This document shows, piece after piece, positions 1 through 8,562 of a stretch of DNA of 64,000 nucleotides. Both the position numbers and the translations under genes were made by a program. Below the pieces are notes generated by a model. That model ran no database searches. It was not told the origin of the DNA and worked only from the letters and a program-made list of their open reading frames with translations. This DNA is from Palsa-1150 sp036490515 (GTDB lineage: Bacteria; Myxococcota_A; Polyangia; Polyangiales; Polyangiaceae). Location of the stretch: positions 310,001-374,000 of the forward strand of contig DASXDU010000042.1 of NCBI GenBank assembly GCA_036490515.1. The letters run 5' to 3'. Position 1 is the stretch's first letter; every line of letters starts with the position of its first letter.

Positions 1-596
1 TCCCGGTCGACCAGGTTGACGCGCGTCCACGTGATGCGCCGCCGAATGGAGTCGGGCACGCGCACACCGCGCCCGGACGGCTCGAGGCAGCGCGCCGCGC
101 TCGACTCCGGGAGCGCCCGGAGCGCGCGGCCCGCGTAGAAGCCCTCGCGCGCGCGGGCGAGGGCCGGCGCGCTGATGTCGCTCGCCACCACGTCGACACG
201 GTCGAGGAGGCCCGCCGCCTGGAGCAGCATCGCGACCGTGTAGGGCTCCTCGCCGGTCGCGCACGCCGCGGACCAGAGGCGCAGGCGCGGCCGGTCGCGG
301 AGGAGTTCCGGCACGACGTCGTTCACCAGCACCCCGAGCGCCTCGGGCTCGCGGAAGAGGTACGTCTCGTGGACGACGAGCGACTCGACGAGGTTCTGCA
401 GCTCGCGCGGTCCCTCGGGGTCGTACCGGAGGTAGTAGTAGTAGTCGAGCAGCGAGTCGAAACCCGTCTCGAGCGCGCGGTTCGCGAGGCGGCTCTCGAT
501 CAGCGGCAGGTCCGCGGGCTCGTAGTGGAGCCCCGCCTTCTCCTCGACCAGCTGGCGCACGATCCCGAAGACCTGCGACGAGAGCGTCAGCGCCAT
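1..596 (-). CDS. cheR: Chemotaxis protein methyltransferase CheR (3' end cut by window)
   Basis: Transfers methyl groups from S-adenosylmethionine to glutamates of chemoreceptors, in the cytoplasm. The visible 198 residues begin MALTLSSQVF and carry the CheR signature HETYLFREP (about 76-84) and the SAM-binding segment AACATGEEPYTVAML (about 110-124). The usual N-terminal helical subdomain lies before these. The C-terminus lies beyond base 1, so a fused TPR domain, as in FrzF-type CheR, cannot be excluded. The ATG overlaps the TGA of the HEAT-repeat gene by one base (TGATG), which points to translational coupling. The partner is the MCP at 2929-5460. Confidence 0.95.
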   Translation of the reverse strand, partial: MALTLSSQVFGIVRQLVEEKAGLHYEPADLPLIESRLANRALETGFDSLLDYYYYLRYDPEGPRELQNLVESLVVHETYLFREPEALGVLVNDVVPELLRDRPRLRLWSAACATGEEPYTVAMLLQAAGLLDRVDVVASDISAPALARAREGFYAGRALRALPESSAARCLEPSGRGVRVPDSIRRRITWTRVNLVDR

Positions 597-2932
597 CAGC
601 GTCTCAGGAGCGCCGCGCAGATGGAGCGGACCTCCGGATCGGCGTCCTCGGCGGCCGCGCGCTGCAGGAGCGCGCGCGACTCGGGGGCACCGAGCGCGGA
701 GAGCGCCGGCGCGACGACGCGGCGAACGGCCGCAGGGCCGGTGGCCATCAGGTCCTGCAGGGCCGCGGTCGCCTCGGGGCCGCGCATTCGCGCCAGCGCC
801 GAGACGAGCGACGAGGCGACCTCGCCTCGCGCCGTGCGCATGGCAACGACGAGCGCCTCGATCCGCCCGGACGTCGGCTGCGAGAGCGCGGCCAGCCCGC
901 GCTCCCGGATGCTCGGGTTCGACAGGCTCTCGATGAGGACGTTCGTCGCCTCCGGACCCGCGCGGTTGCCGAGGAGCGTCAGCGCAGCCGCTCGCACGCT
1001 CGCGTCCGCGTCGCGTGTCGCGGCGGTCAGGCCGTCGAGCGCCTCGCGCTGCGGCAGCTCCGCGAGGGCCGAAAGCGCGACCAGGCGCGTCGCCGCGTCC
1101 TCGGACCGGAGCGTCTGGAGGACGTGGGGGAGGCTCGACGGGCTGCGCACGGCCGCGACGCCGAGGAGCGCGGCGCGCTGCACGTCGGCGTCCGGAGAGA
1201 GGAGCGCCTGGTGGAGGATTGCCAGGGCCCGTTCGCCGTGCAGGCGGGCGAGCGCGTCGATGGCGGCCACGCGCACGTGGCCCGCCGGATCGTCGACGAG
1301 CGCGGCGATCACGTCCGCCGAAGCGTCGTCCTGGAAGCGGCTGAGCGCCTGGCACGCGTAGTAGCGCACCCACGCGTCGGGATCGGCGAGCCCCGACCGG
1401 AGCGTGTCGCGCACGCTGGCCGAGCCCCCGGTGTGCCCCAGCGCACGTACGGCGGCGGCGCGCGTCCGCGGCGAGGTGTGCTGCGCGCCCGCGAGGAGCG
1501 CCGCCGTCGCACGCGGGTCGTCGATCGAGGCCAGCCCGATGCCGGCGAGGTCGCGCAGCCTCTCGTCGGGGTCGTTCATCGCCTCGAGGAACACCTCGAG
1601 CGCCGACGGCCAGCCGAAGTACGAGAGGATCCGGAGCGCCGACCGCCTCTCGCGCGGGTCGTCGGAGCGCGCCGAGCGCAGCGCGAGCCGCCGCGCCTCC
1701 TGCCCGCCGAGCGCCTGGATCGCGGCGACCGCCGCCTGGGCGACGCGAGCGTCGGGGTCGCGGAGAACCTCGAAGAGCGCGGGTACGGCGGCCGGGTCGC
1801 CGCGCTTGCCGATCGCGTCGCAGGCGAGGGCGCGCACCTGCACGTTCGAGTCGCCGAGGCACGCGAGCACCTCGGGCGAGACCGAGCCGCGCAGGCCCAG
1901 GATCGGGAGGAGGAGGAGGCGCTGCTCGCTGGCTCCGTCGCGCAGGGCCGCCGCGAGGAGGGGCTCGACCTCGCGCGCGAGGGTCGAGAGGGCGAGCGCC
2001 GCCGAGTGGGCCGTTTCGGGCTCGTCGTCGAGCAACTCGAGCAGCCCGCGCACGGCGCCCACGCCGCCCGTCCAGCCGAGGACCCGGCAGAGCGCCTGGC
2101 GTTCGGCCGCGTCGGCACCCTTGAGGGCGTGCGTGATCTTGCGGCCGGCGCTCTCGCCGTCGACACGCGCCAGCGCGTCGGCCACCGCGTGGTTCGTGCC
2201 GTAGCGCTCCGTCGCCCGCTCGTGCACCTCGGCGAGGGCCACCGCGCCCGCACGCACGAGCGCGTCGTTCGGCTTGCCGAGGAGGCCGACGAGCGCTCCG
2301 AGGGCCTGCGGGTCGCCCGTCCTGCCGAGCGCGCGCGCCGCCTCGATCGCGTAGTGTGGGTGGTCGAGCAGCGCCGCGAGCGGCGCGACTGCGCGCGGGT
2401 CGCCCGTCCGGCCGAGGACGTCGATTGCCGGGAACACGCGGAAGAAGTTCCCGCCCTCGATCGTGTGGACGAGGAGGTCGACGACCTCGGAGCCCCCGAT
2501 GCGGCCGATGGCCTCGATGGCCGCGAGCGCGACGTTGTCGTTCCGGTCGGTCGTCAGCTTCGCGAGGCGCTTCACGGCGCCGTGCGCCTTGCGCCGGCCG
2601 AGGACCTGCACGGCGTCGCAGACGACCGCGATGTTCGCGTCCTCGGTGAGGTCCACCATGCGGGCCTCGACGTCGCCCGTCGCCGCGACGAGGGCGTCCA
2701 CGGCGGCCGCGAGGCGGCTCTCGGAGTCGCGGTGGTCTCGCAGCACACCGCACAGCGGGCCCACGGCCGCGTCGCCCGCCCGCGCGAGCGCCGCCACGAC
2801 CGCCCGCCGCACGAGCCAGCTCGCGTCGTCGAGGCGGCCCACGAGGTCGGCGACGCGCCCCTCGCGGGCGAGCCGGTCGATCTCGGCGCGCCGCAGCCGG
2901 TCGGCCGGCGTCATGGCGGTCAGCGGGTTCAC
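596..2932 (-). CDS. HEAT-repeat protein of the chemosensory operon
   Basis: A 778-aa protein made almost entirely of about 30-residue helical repeats of HEAT/PBS-lyase type, recognisable by recurring DPxARVAQAAVAAIQALG-like and LLDHPHYAIEAARALG-like segments from about residue 25 to the end. It has no signal peptide, membrane segment or catalytic motif, so a protein-protein scaffold is likely. It starts with GTG at 2932, overlapping the MCP stop (GTGA); an in-frame ATG at 2914 is an alternative. It sits between the MCP and cheR. HEAT-repeat proteins are known in some myxobacterial chemosensory clusters (Cpc7 of the Myxococcus xanthus Che7 system). The role here is inferred from position only. 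Confidence 0.85.
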   Translation of the reverse strand: MNPLTAMTPADRLRRAEIDRLAREGRVADLVGRLDDASWLVRRAVVAALARAGDAAVGPLCGVLRDHRDSESRLAAAVDALVAATGDVEARMVDLTEDANIAVVCDAVQVLGRRKAHGAVKRLAKLTTDRNDNVALAAIEAIGRIGGSEVVDLLVHTIEGGNFFRVFPAIDVLGRTGDPRAVAPLAALLDHPHYAIEAARALGRTGDPQALGALVGLLGKPNDALVRAGAVALAEVHERATERYGTNHAVADALARVDGESAGRKITHALKGADAAERQALCRVLGWTGGVGAVRGLLELLDDEPETAHSAALALSTLAREVEPLLAAALRDGASEQRLLLLPILGLRGSVSPEVLACLGDSNVQVRALACDAIGKRGDPAAVPALFEVLRDPDARVAQAAVAAIQALGGQEARRLALRSARSDDPRERRSALRILSYFGWPSALEVFLEAMNDPDERLRDLAGIGLASIDDPRATAALLAGAQHTSPRTRAAAVRALGHTGGSASVRDTLRSGLADPDAWVRYYACQALSRFQDDASADVIAALVDDPAGHVRVAAIDALARLHGERALAILHQALLSPDADVQRAALLGVAAVRSPSSLPHVLQTLRSEDAATRLVALSALAELPQREALDGLTAATRDADASVRAAALTLLGNRAGPEATNVLIESLSNPSIRERGLAALSQPTSGRIEALVVAMRTARGEVASSLVSALARMRGPEATAALQDLMATGPAAVRRVVAPALSALGAPESRALLQRAAAEDADPEVRSICAALLRR

Positions 2933-5460
2933 GACGCCTCGGCGCCCCCGGTCGGCGGCGCGTCGAGCGACGCGAGCATCGTGTCGAGCACGGCGAGCTG
3001 CTCGTCGTAGGCGTGGCGGATCTGGGAGAGCTTCTCGACGACGTCCTCGACGTGCTGGGCGACGGCCCCCGACCGCTTCGAGACCTGCGTCACGGCGGCC
3101 ACCGCCTCGCGCGTGCGCGCGCGGATGTCGTCGGTGGCCCGCGCGATCTGCTCGACCGTAGAGGTCTGCTCGATCGTCGCCTTCGCGACCGACGCGATGC
3201 TCGTCGTCGTGCGCGCAGCAACCGACGCCACCGAGGCCACCGACTCGGTCTGGTCGTCGAGCGCGCGCGCCGACTGCTTCGACAGCCGCCGCACCTGGTC
3301 CACGCTCCGCGCCATCGCCGTGGCCGTCTCGGCCTGCTCGCCCGTCGACTTCGTGACCTGCGCCGCCAGCTTGGCCGTCTGCCGCGAGGCGCTCTCGATC
3401 TGCTTCATCCCGCGCGCCTGCTCGGCGACGGCCTTTGCGGTCGCCGCCGCCAGCTTGCGTACGTCGTCCATGCCGCGGGCCATCTCCGCCGCGCCGCGGG
3501 CCTGCTCGACGAGCCCCGTGATCGACCGGACGAGCGCCTGCATCATCTCCTCGGACTGCGTCCCGACACCCGCGACCGCCTTGCTCTGGTCGACCACGGA
3601 CCCCGCGGTCCGCTGGACCGCGCCGCGCAGGTCGACCACGGCCTTCGCGAGCTCGCTCGCGGCGGCCGCCTGCTCCCGGGCGGCGCGCGCCACCTGCTCG
3701 GCGCTCGTCGCGGTCTGCGCGTTCGCCTTCACAACGTCGCGCACGGCGCGCGCCTGCTCGGCCGTGGCCTGCGACGTCTGCTTGGCCATCGTGCGCATCT
3801 CGCCCGTGCCGTGGGCGACCGCCTGGGCCGTCGTGGCCTGCTCGGCCATCGCCGTCCCGATCTGGCGCCCCTGCTCGTTCACGTTCGCGATGGACCGCGC
3901 CACCGACTGACTGCTCGTCACCTGCTCGGTGATGGCGGTCGACATCTCGCGGACTTGCGAACCCACTTCCTCGACGCCTGCGATGATCGTGCCCAGAGCT
4001 CGCTCGGCGTCGCCCGCCAGAGTCGCCCCCTCGTCGGCGACGCGGAGCCCCTCGTTGGTCGCCTGCACCGCGTCCTTGGCCGTCGACTGGAGCGCGCGCA
4101 CGATCTTCGCAATCTCGGAGCTCGCGCCCGCGGCCCGGTCCGAGAGCGCGCGGATCTCCTCGGCGACGACCGCGAAGCCACGCCCGTGCTCGCCCGCGCG
4201 CGCCGCCTCGATGCTCGCGTTCAGGGACAGGAGGTTCGTGCGGTCCGCGATGAGGTTGATGCTCTGGACGATGTCGCCGATCTCCTCGGCGCGCTTGCCC
4301 ATCTCCTTCATCACGCCGGCGGAGTCTCCCATCGCCTGGCGGATGCGCGTCAACCCCGCGATCGAGCGCGTCACCGTGACTCCCCCCTCGCGCGCCGTCG
4401 TGGTCACCCGGTCGCCGACGACCCGCGCGTTCTCGCTCAGCTTCGCGATCCGCCTCGCGCCCGCCTCGAGCTGCGTGGCGGCCGCGGCGCTGGAGCCGGC
4501 GGCCTCGACGATGACCTGCACGTTCTTCGTGACGCTCTGCACCGAGCGGCCGAGCTGCTCGACGGCGGAAGCGCCCGCGTCGATCGTGGCCGCGTTCTTC
4601 TCGGCCGTGGCCGCCACCTCTTCCACGGACGCCGCGATCTCGTCGAGCGACGCGGAGTTGGTCTGCGAGGCCATCTCGAGCTGCTTGGCGTGTTCGGCCG
4701 TGCTCCGGACGGAGCGTGCGAGCTCCTCGGTCGTGCTCGCCACCTGCTCGACGGCCGCGGCCATCGTCGTGGCGTCCCCGGCCACGCCGGCGAGGCCCTT
4801 GCCGACCGACACCACGGATGTGGACACGGCCGCGGCTCGGTCCCGTACCGACTGGGCGTCGGACGCGAGCCGCGTGATCCCCTTGGCCATCTCCTCGACG
4901 GTCGCGCCGATCTCCTCGATCGAGGCGGCGCTCGCTTGCCCCCGCGACGCCATCTCGGCCGTGCTCGTCACGAACGACGTGGCGGTCGCCACGAGCTCCT
5001 CGGAGGCCGCCGCGAGGTCCTCGGCGTTGGCACTGACGCCCTTGATCGATCGGGCGAGCTCCTCCACGCCCGCAGCGGTCCCGTCCATCGACTCCGAGAG
5101 CTCGTTCACGTCCTTGCGGATGGACGCCACGGCCGAGGCGACCCGCCCCATGGCAGTCGCGCTCGTCTCTGCGCCCTGCTGAAGGCTCTTGGCCGTGTCG
5201 GCGACGGCCGCCTGGGAGCGCGCGAGCTGCGTCGCGGAGGCCCCCGTCTCCTCGATGCTCGCCGCGATGCCCTCGATCGACGCGCGCATCTCGCCCGTCG
5301 CCGCCACCGCCTCGGCGCTGCTCGTGACGAGCTGCCGGCTGCGCGTCTCGAGCCCCGAGGCGACGCCCGCCGACTCGCGGAGCGTGCGCGAGAGGCCCTC
5401 GACGTGCGCGCGCGCGTCCGCGCCCGCTCCGCCGTTCTTCTTGCCGTCAGTTGTTGCCAT
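2929..5460 (-). CDS. Soluble methyl-accepting chemotaxis-like protein
   Basis: An 843-aa receptor-like protein with no signal peptide or membrane span. It is Ala/Glu/Gln/Ser-rich heptad coiled coil from end to end. The highly conserved hairpin tip that binds CheA and CheW (NLIADRTNLLSLNASIEAAR, near residues 401-420, followed by GEHGRGFAVVAEEIRALS) lies almost exactly in the middle, leaving two arms of about 390-400 residues. No separate ligand-binding domain is visible. It is therefore a cytoplasmic receptor, as FrzCD is in Myxococcus, but about twice as long. The ATG lies 14 bases inside the end of cheW. The methylation enzyme CheR is encoded downstream. Confidence 0.92.
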   Translation of the reverse strand: MATTDGKKNGGAGADARAHVEGLSRTLRESAGVASGLETRSRQLVTSSAEAVAATGEMRASIEGIAASIEETGASATQLARSQAAVADTAKSLQQGAETSATAMGRVASAVASIRKDVNELSESMDGTAAGVEELARSIKGVSANAEDLAAASEELVATATSFVTSTAEMASRGQASAASIEEIGATVEEMAKGITRLASDAQSVRDRAAAVSTSVVSVGKGLAGVAGDATTMAAAVEQVASTTEELARSVRSTAEHAKQLEMASQTNSASLDEIAASVEEVAATAEKNAATIDAGASAVEQLGRSVQSVTKNVQVIVEAAGSSAAAATQLEAGARRIAKLSENARVVGDRVTTTAREGGVTVTRSIAGLTRIRQAMGDSAGVMKEMGKRAEEIGDIVQSINLIADRTNLLSLNASIEAARAGEHGRGFAVVAEEIRALSDRAAGASSEIAKIVRALQSTAKDAVQATNEGLRVADEGATLAGDAERALGTIIAGVEEVGSQVREMSTAITEQVTSSQSVARSIANVNEQGRQIGTAMAEQATTAQAVAHGTGEMRTMAKQTSQATAEQARAVRDVVKANAQTATSAEQVARAAREQAAAASELAKAVVDLRGAVQRTAGSVVDQSKAVAGVGTQSEEMMQALVRSITGLVEQARGAAEMARGMDDVRKLAAATAKAVAEQARGMKQIESASRQTAKLAAQVTKSTGEQAETATAMARSVDQVRRLSKQSARALDDQTESVASVASVAARTTTSIASVAKATIEQTSTVEQIARATDDIRARTREAVAAVTQVSKRSGAVAQHVEDVVEKLSQIRHAYDEQLAVLDTMLASLDAPPTGGAEAS

Positions 5461-5887
5461 CGATCGCTTCCTCTCCGACGACGCGTGTCAGGTCGATGAT
5501 GAGGAGCAGGCGACCCCCGAGGTGCACCACGCCCTTCACGAACCCCTGCGCTCCCTCTGTCAGCGCCTTGGGAGGCGCCGTGATCTGCTCGGGCCCGAGC
5601 TTGATGACCTCGCGCGCACTGTCGACCAGGAGGCCCACGGTGCGTTCGTGAAGCTCCATGACGACGACCCGCGCGTCGAGGCCGTGCGTCGTCGCGGGCA
5701 GGCCGAAGAGAACGCGGAGATCGACCACCGGCACGACGCGCCCGCGCACGTGGATGACGCCCGCGACGTGCGGAAGCGCGCCGGGCACGCGCGTCGCGCC
5801 TGCGTACGACTCCATCTGCAGGACGTCGGCGGCGGCGAGCGCGTACTCGGCCTCGGCGACGCGGAAGACGACGTGGAGGTTGCTCAC
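5447..5887 (-). CDS. cheW: Chemotaxis coupling protein CheW
   Basis: A 146-aa single CheW domain that links receptor tips to CheA. It begins SNLHVVFRVAEAEYALAA and contains the typical VIHVRGRVVPVVDLRVLFG segment and the terminal GVVHLGGRLLLIIDL strand. The start is a GTG at 5887 that overlaps the cheA stop as GTGA; longer readings upstream in this frame run antisense to CheW-domain coding of cheA and are not plausible. The end overlaps the MCP start by 14 bases. Length is normal for the family. Confidence 0.93.
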   Translation of the reverse strand: MSNLHVVFRVAEAEYALAAADVLQMESYAGATRVPGALPHVAGVIHVRGRVVPVVDLRVLFGLPATTHGLDARVVVMELHERTVGLLVDSAREVIKLGPEQITAPPKALTEGAQGFVKGVVHLGGRLLLIIDLTRVVGEEAIDGNN

Positions 5888-7974
5888 GCCGCCCCTCCGG
5901 TGCCGCCGGCGAGGAGGGGCCTCGGCTGGGCCGGCTGCGCGAGCAGGGCAGGGCGCCGCCGCACGCGCCCGAGAAGCGAGAGGAGGTCGAGGACCAGGGT
6001 CGGTCGGCCGTCGCCGAGGTCGGTGGCGGCCGAGATGCCCGGCACGCGGACGAGCGGATCGACGAGGGGGCGGACCACGGCCTCCTGCTGCCCGAGCACG
6101 CGGTCGAGCACGAAGCCCACGGGCTCCCCCGCGCGCCGGACGACGAGCGCCTTCCGCACCGGGCCCTCGGCTCCGGGGGGGCTGCCGAGGAGCGACGCGA
6201 GCGAGTAAAGCACCATCGACTCGCCGCGCCGTTCGACGATCCCGAGCGGCGCCGCGACGCCGTCGTCGGCGTGCGGAGGGCGGACCACCTGCTCGGGCTC
6301 GACCTCCACGATCTCGTCGATCACCGATACCGGGACGACCATGCGCTCGCCCGCGCACTCGACGACGAACGCGTCGACGATGGCGACGGTCAGCGGGACG
6401 CGCAGCGTGAACGTCGTGCCCTGCCCGGCACCGGTGCGCAGCGTGATCTCGCCTCCCAGGCCCTCGACCGTGCGCTTGACGATGTCCATGCCGAGCCCGC
6501 GCCCGCTCGTGGTCGTCGCCTCGTCGCGCGTCGAGAGGCCCGGCCGGCAAAGGAGCTCGAGGAGCGAGATCTCGCCGTCGGGCACCGGGACGCCCGCCCG
6601 GCGGGCCAGGGCCGCCCCGTCGATGCCGCGGCCGTCGTCGGCGATGACGAGCTCGAGGCGCGTGCTCGAGCGCGCCGAGCAGGCGATGCGGATCGTCCCC
6701 TCGGCCGGCTTGCCCGCGGCGATGCGCGCCTCGGCGGGCTCGATGCCGTGGTCCACCGCGTTTCGCACGAGGTGCACGATCGCCGGGAAGAGCCGCTCGG
6801 CGACCGCCTTGTCGAGCTCCGCCCCCGCGGCCTCGACCTCGAGGCGCACCTGGCGACCGCTGGTCCGCATCAGCGACCGCACCATGAGCGGAAGGCGCTC
6901 GAGCATCTCGACCACCGGCACCATGCGCACCTGGAGGATCGACGCGCGAAGGTCCCGGAGCTGGCGCGCGTTCTCCTGCGCCACCTGCGTGAGCTCGCGC
7001 GTGTCGGCGCCCGTCGCCGCGAGGCGCGCGATGGCGTTCGCGATCCGGGAGCGCGTGACGATGAGCGACGACAGCCGGTCCATCGTCTCGTCGAGGCGCC
7101 TCGCATCGACCCGCAGGAGGTTGGCGCGCGGTGCGACCTCCTCCGCGAGGTCCGCGTCCGGCGCCTCGTCCTCGACGATCGCCGCGCTCCCTTCCGAGGA
7201 CGGGGCGCGCTGCGCGAACGGCACGATCGCCGATTCGTCGACGCCGCTCGCCGCGGCGAGGGCAGCGTCGTCGGCGTCGGTCACGAGGAGGATGGCGAAC
7301 GTGATCGCCGACCCGCCGCGCGCCCCGGCCGCGCGAGACAGCGGGACCACCCGGATGATGTCCGCGAGGGCGCCCAGCCGCTCGCGCACGGTGTTGATCG
7401 AAAGGCCCCGCGCCGCGCGCTCTGCGGTCGGCGCGTAGTCGAGCCGCACGGCGCGGCGACCCTGGGAGACGCCGCGTACGACGAGGTCGCGCTCGAAGCC
7501 GTCGAGCTTCTGCTCGACGGCGGGCTCCAGCGTGAACGCCACCGTGGGCCCCCTCTCGACGGCGGGCGCCGCGCCCGGCGCGATGGCCGCGAGGGCCGCC
7601 ACGAGATCGGGGGGCGCCGCGGCCGGAGGCTTGCCGGCGGCCATGGCACGGACCCGCTGCTCCATGGCGCGGATCGCGCGGAGGATGACGTCGGACGCGG
7701 CGACCGGCAGTGCGCTCCCCTGGCGATCGGCCTCGCGCAGGACGCTCTCCACGTGGTGGGCGATCGCGACCACCGGCTCGACGTCGACCATCGACGAGAG
7801 GCCCTTCAGCGTGTGCATCGACCGGAAAAGCTCGCGCAGCGAGCGCCGGTCGTGCTCCCCCTTGCGACTGGCCGCCTCGATCGCGAGGAGCCTGGCGTTC
7901 CCGATCCGCAGCTGCTCGTCGGCCTCGGCGATGTAGGCCGTCAGGAACTCGGACAGGTCGACCTTCGAGGTCAT
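5884..7974 (-). CDS. cheA: Chemotaxis histidine kinase CheA
   Basis: A 696-aa cytoplasmic kinase that phosphorylates itself and passes phosphate to CheY. Order: an HPt domain with phosphoacceptor His54 in SMHTLKG, a P2-like linker domain around 190-300, a dimerisation region, an ATPase domain with N-box HLVRNAVDHG (about 401-410), IADDGRGID and GRGLGMDIVKRTVE, then a CheW-like regulatory domain. All catalytic motifs look intact. There is one HPt domain and no fused receiver domain, unlike FrzE. The ATG at 7974 overlaps the cheY stop (ATGA). Upstream extension of this frame runs through cheY and is rejected. Confidence 0.95.
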   Translation of the reverse strand: MTSKVDLSEFLTAYIAEADEQLRIGNARLLAIEAASRKGEHDRRSLRELFRSMHTLKGLSSMVDVEPVVAIAHHVESVLREADRQGSALPVAASDVILRAIRAMEQRVRAMAAGKPPAAAPPDLVAALAAIAPGAAPAVERGPTVAFTLEPAVEQKLDGFERDLVVRGVSQGRRAVRLDYAPTAERAARGLSINTVRERLGALADIIRVVPLSRAAGARGGSAITFAILLVTDADDAALAAASGVDESAIVPFAQRAPSSEGSAAIVEDEAPDADLAEEVAPRANLLRVDARRLDETMDRLSSLIVTRSRIANAIARLAATGADTRELTQVAQENARQLRDLRASILQVRMVPVVEMLERLPLMVRSLMRTSGRQVRLEVEAAGAELDKAVAERLFPAIVHLVRNAVDHGIEPAEARIAAGKPAEGTIRIACSARSSTRLELVIADDGRGIDGAALARRAGVPVPDGEISLLELLCRPGLSTRDEATTTSGRGLGMDIVKRTVEGLGGEITLRTGAGQGTTFTLRVPLTVAIVDAFVVECAGERMVVPVSVIDEIVEVEPEQVVRPPHADDGVAAPLGIVERRGESMVLYSLASLLGSPPGAEGPVRKALVVRRAGEPVGFVLDRVLGQQEAVVRPLVDPLVRVPGISAATDLGDGRPTLVLDLLSLLGRVRRRPALLAQPAQPRPLLAGGTGGAA

Positions 7975-8342
7975 GAGGACGGCCGGAGGAGCTCTTCGAC
8001 GTCGCGAAGAATGCCGTCCGGCGCGAAGGGCTTCGTGAGGAAGCGCGAGGCTCCCGCGGCGAGGACCTTCGTGCGCGAGGCGTCGTCCCCCCGGGTGGTG
8101 ACCACGAGGATGGGCAACACCTTGAGCGTGTCCTGCGACCGCACGAACTCGACGACCTCGATCCCGCCGATGTCCGGCATGTTGAGGTCGAGCACGAGCA
8201 GGTCGAAGGGCCGCAGCGAGAGGCGCTCGATGGCCTCGAGCCCGCTCGAGGCTTGCGTGAAGCTGAAGTCCGCCCGCGGCCGCAGACACGCGACGATCAT
8301 GTCGCGCATCACCTTGCTGTCGTCGACGACCAGGATGTCCAC
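7971..8342 (-). CDS. cheY: CheY-like single-domain response regulator
   Basis: A 123-aa receiver domain beginning DILVVDDSKVMRDM after a GTG start. Asp52 in LVLDLNMP is the expected phosphorylation site, with the conserved Thr (VVTTRG) and Lys (FLTKPF) following. There is no output domain, so it probably acts by docking to a target. The open frame extends upstream to 8420 without domain-like sequence; the GTG at 8342, or TTG at 8345, gives a normal CheY length. It is the first gene of the chemosensory operon and ends in ATGA overlap with cheA. Confidence 0.88.
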   Translation of the reverse strand: MDILVVDDSKVMRDMIVACLRPRADFSFTQASSGLEAIERLSLRPFDLLVLDLNMPDIGGIEVVEFVRSQDTLKVLPILVVTTRGDDASRTKVLAAGASRFLTKPFAPDGILRDVEELLRPSS

Positions 8343-8444
8343 CAAGAGCTCGCCCTCGCTGCCGAACGTAGCGGATGGGAGGGGGGTGTCACGTCCCAAG
8401 ACGTGAAGGGCGACGACCAATGCACGGGTCCGCCTCGCGCGATC

Positions 8445-8473
8445 GGAGCGCAGCCGGAGCGCAGCCGGAGCGC
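8445..8473. repeat. 11-bp direct repeat, 2.6 copies, in a divergent promoter region
   Basis: GGAGCGCAGCC occurs twice back to back (8445-8455, 8456-8466) and is followed by a partial third copy. It lies in the 220-bp gap between cheY (leftward) and the hybrid kinase (rightward). It could be a regulator-binding site or simple slippage; nothing else is recognised in this gap. Confidence 0.6.
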
Positions 8474-8562
8474 CGTCGGTGCGACGCGCGCGGGTCGCGT
8501 CGCGGGGGGCCGAAGCGGTTGACGGCTCTCGTGCCCTCGGTCACTGTGGCCCTGCGGTGGCC

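Noticed and set aside
3013..5499. 828-aa plus-strand frame antisense to the MCP gene
   Set aside because: Arg/Leu/Asp-rich shadow produced by high GC; the minus-strand MCP has clear conserved motifs.
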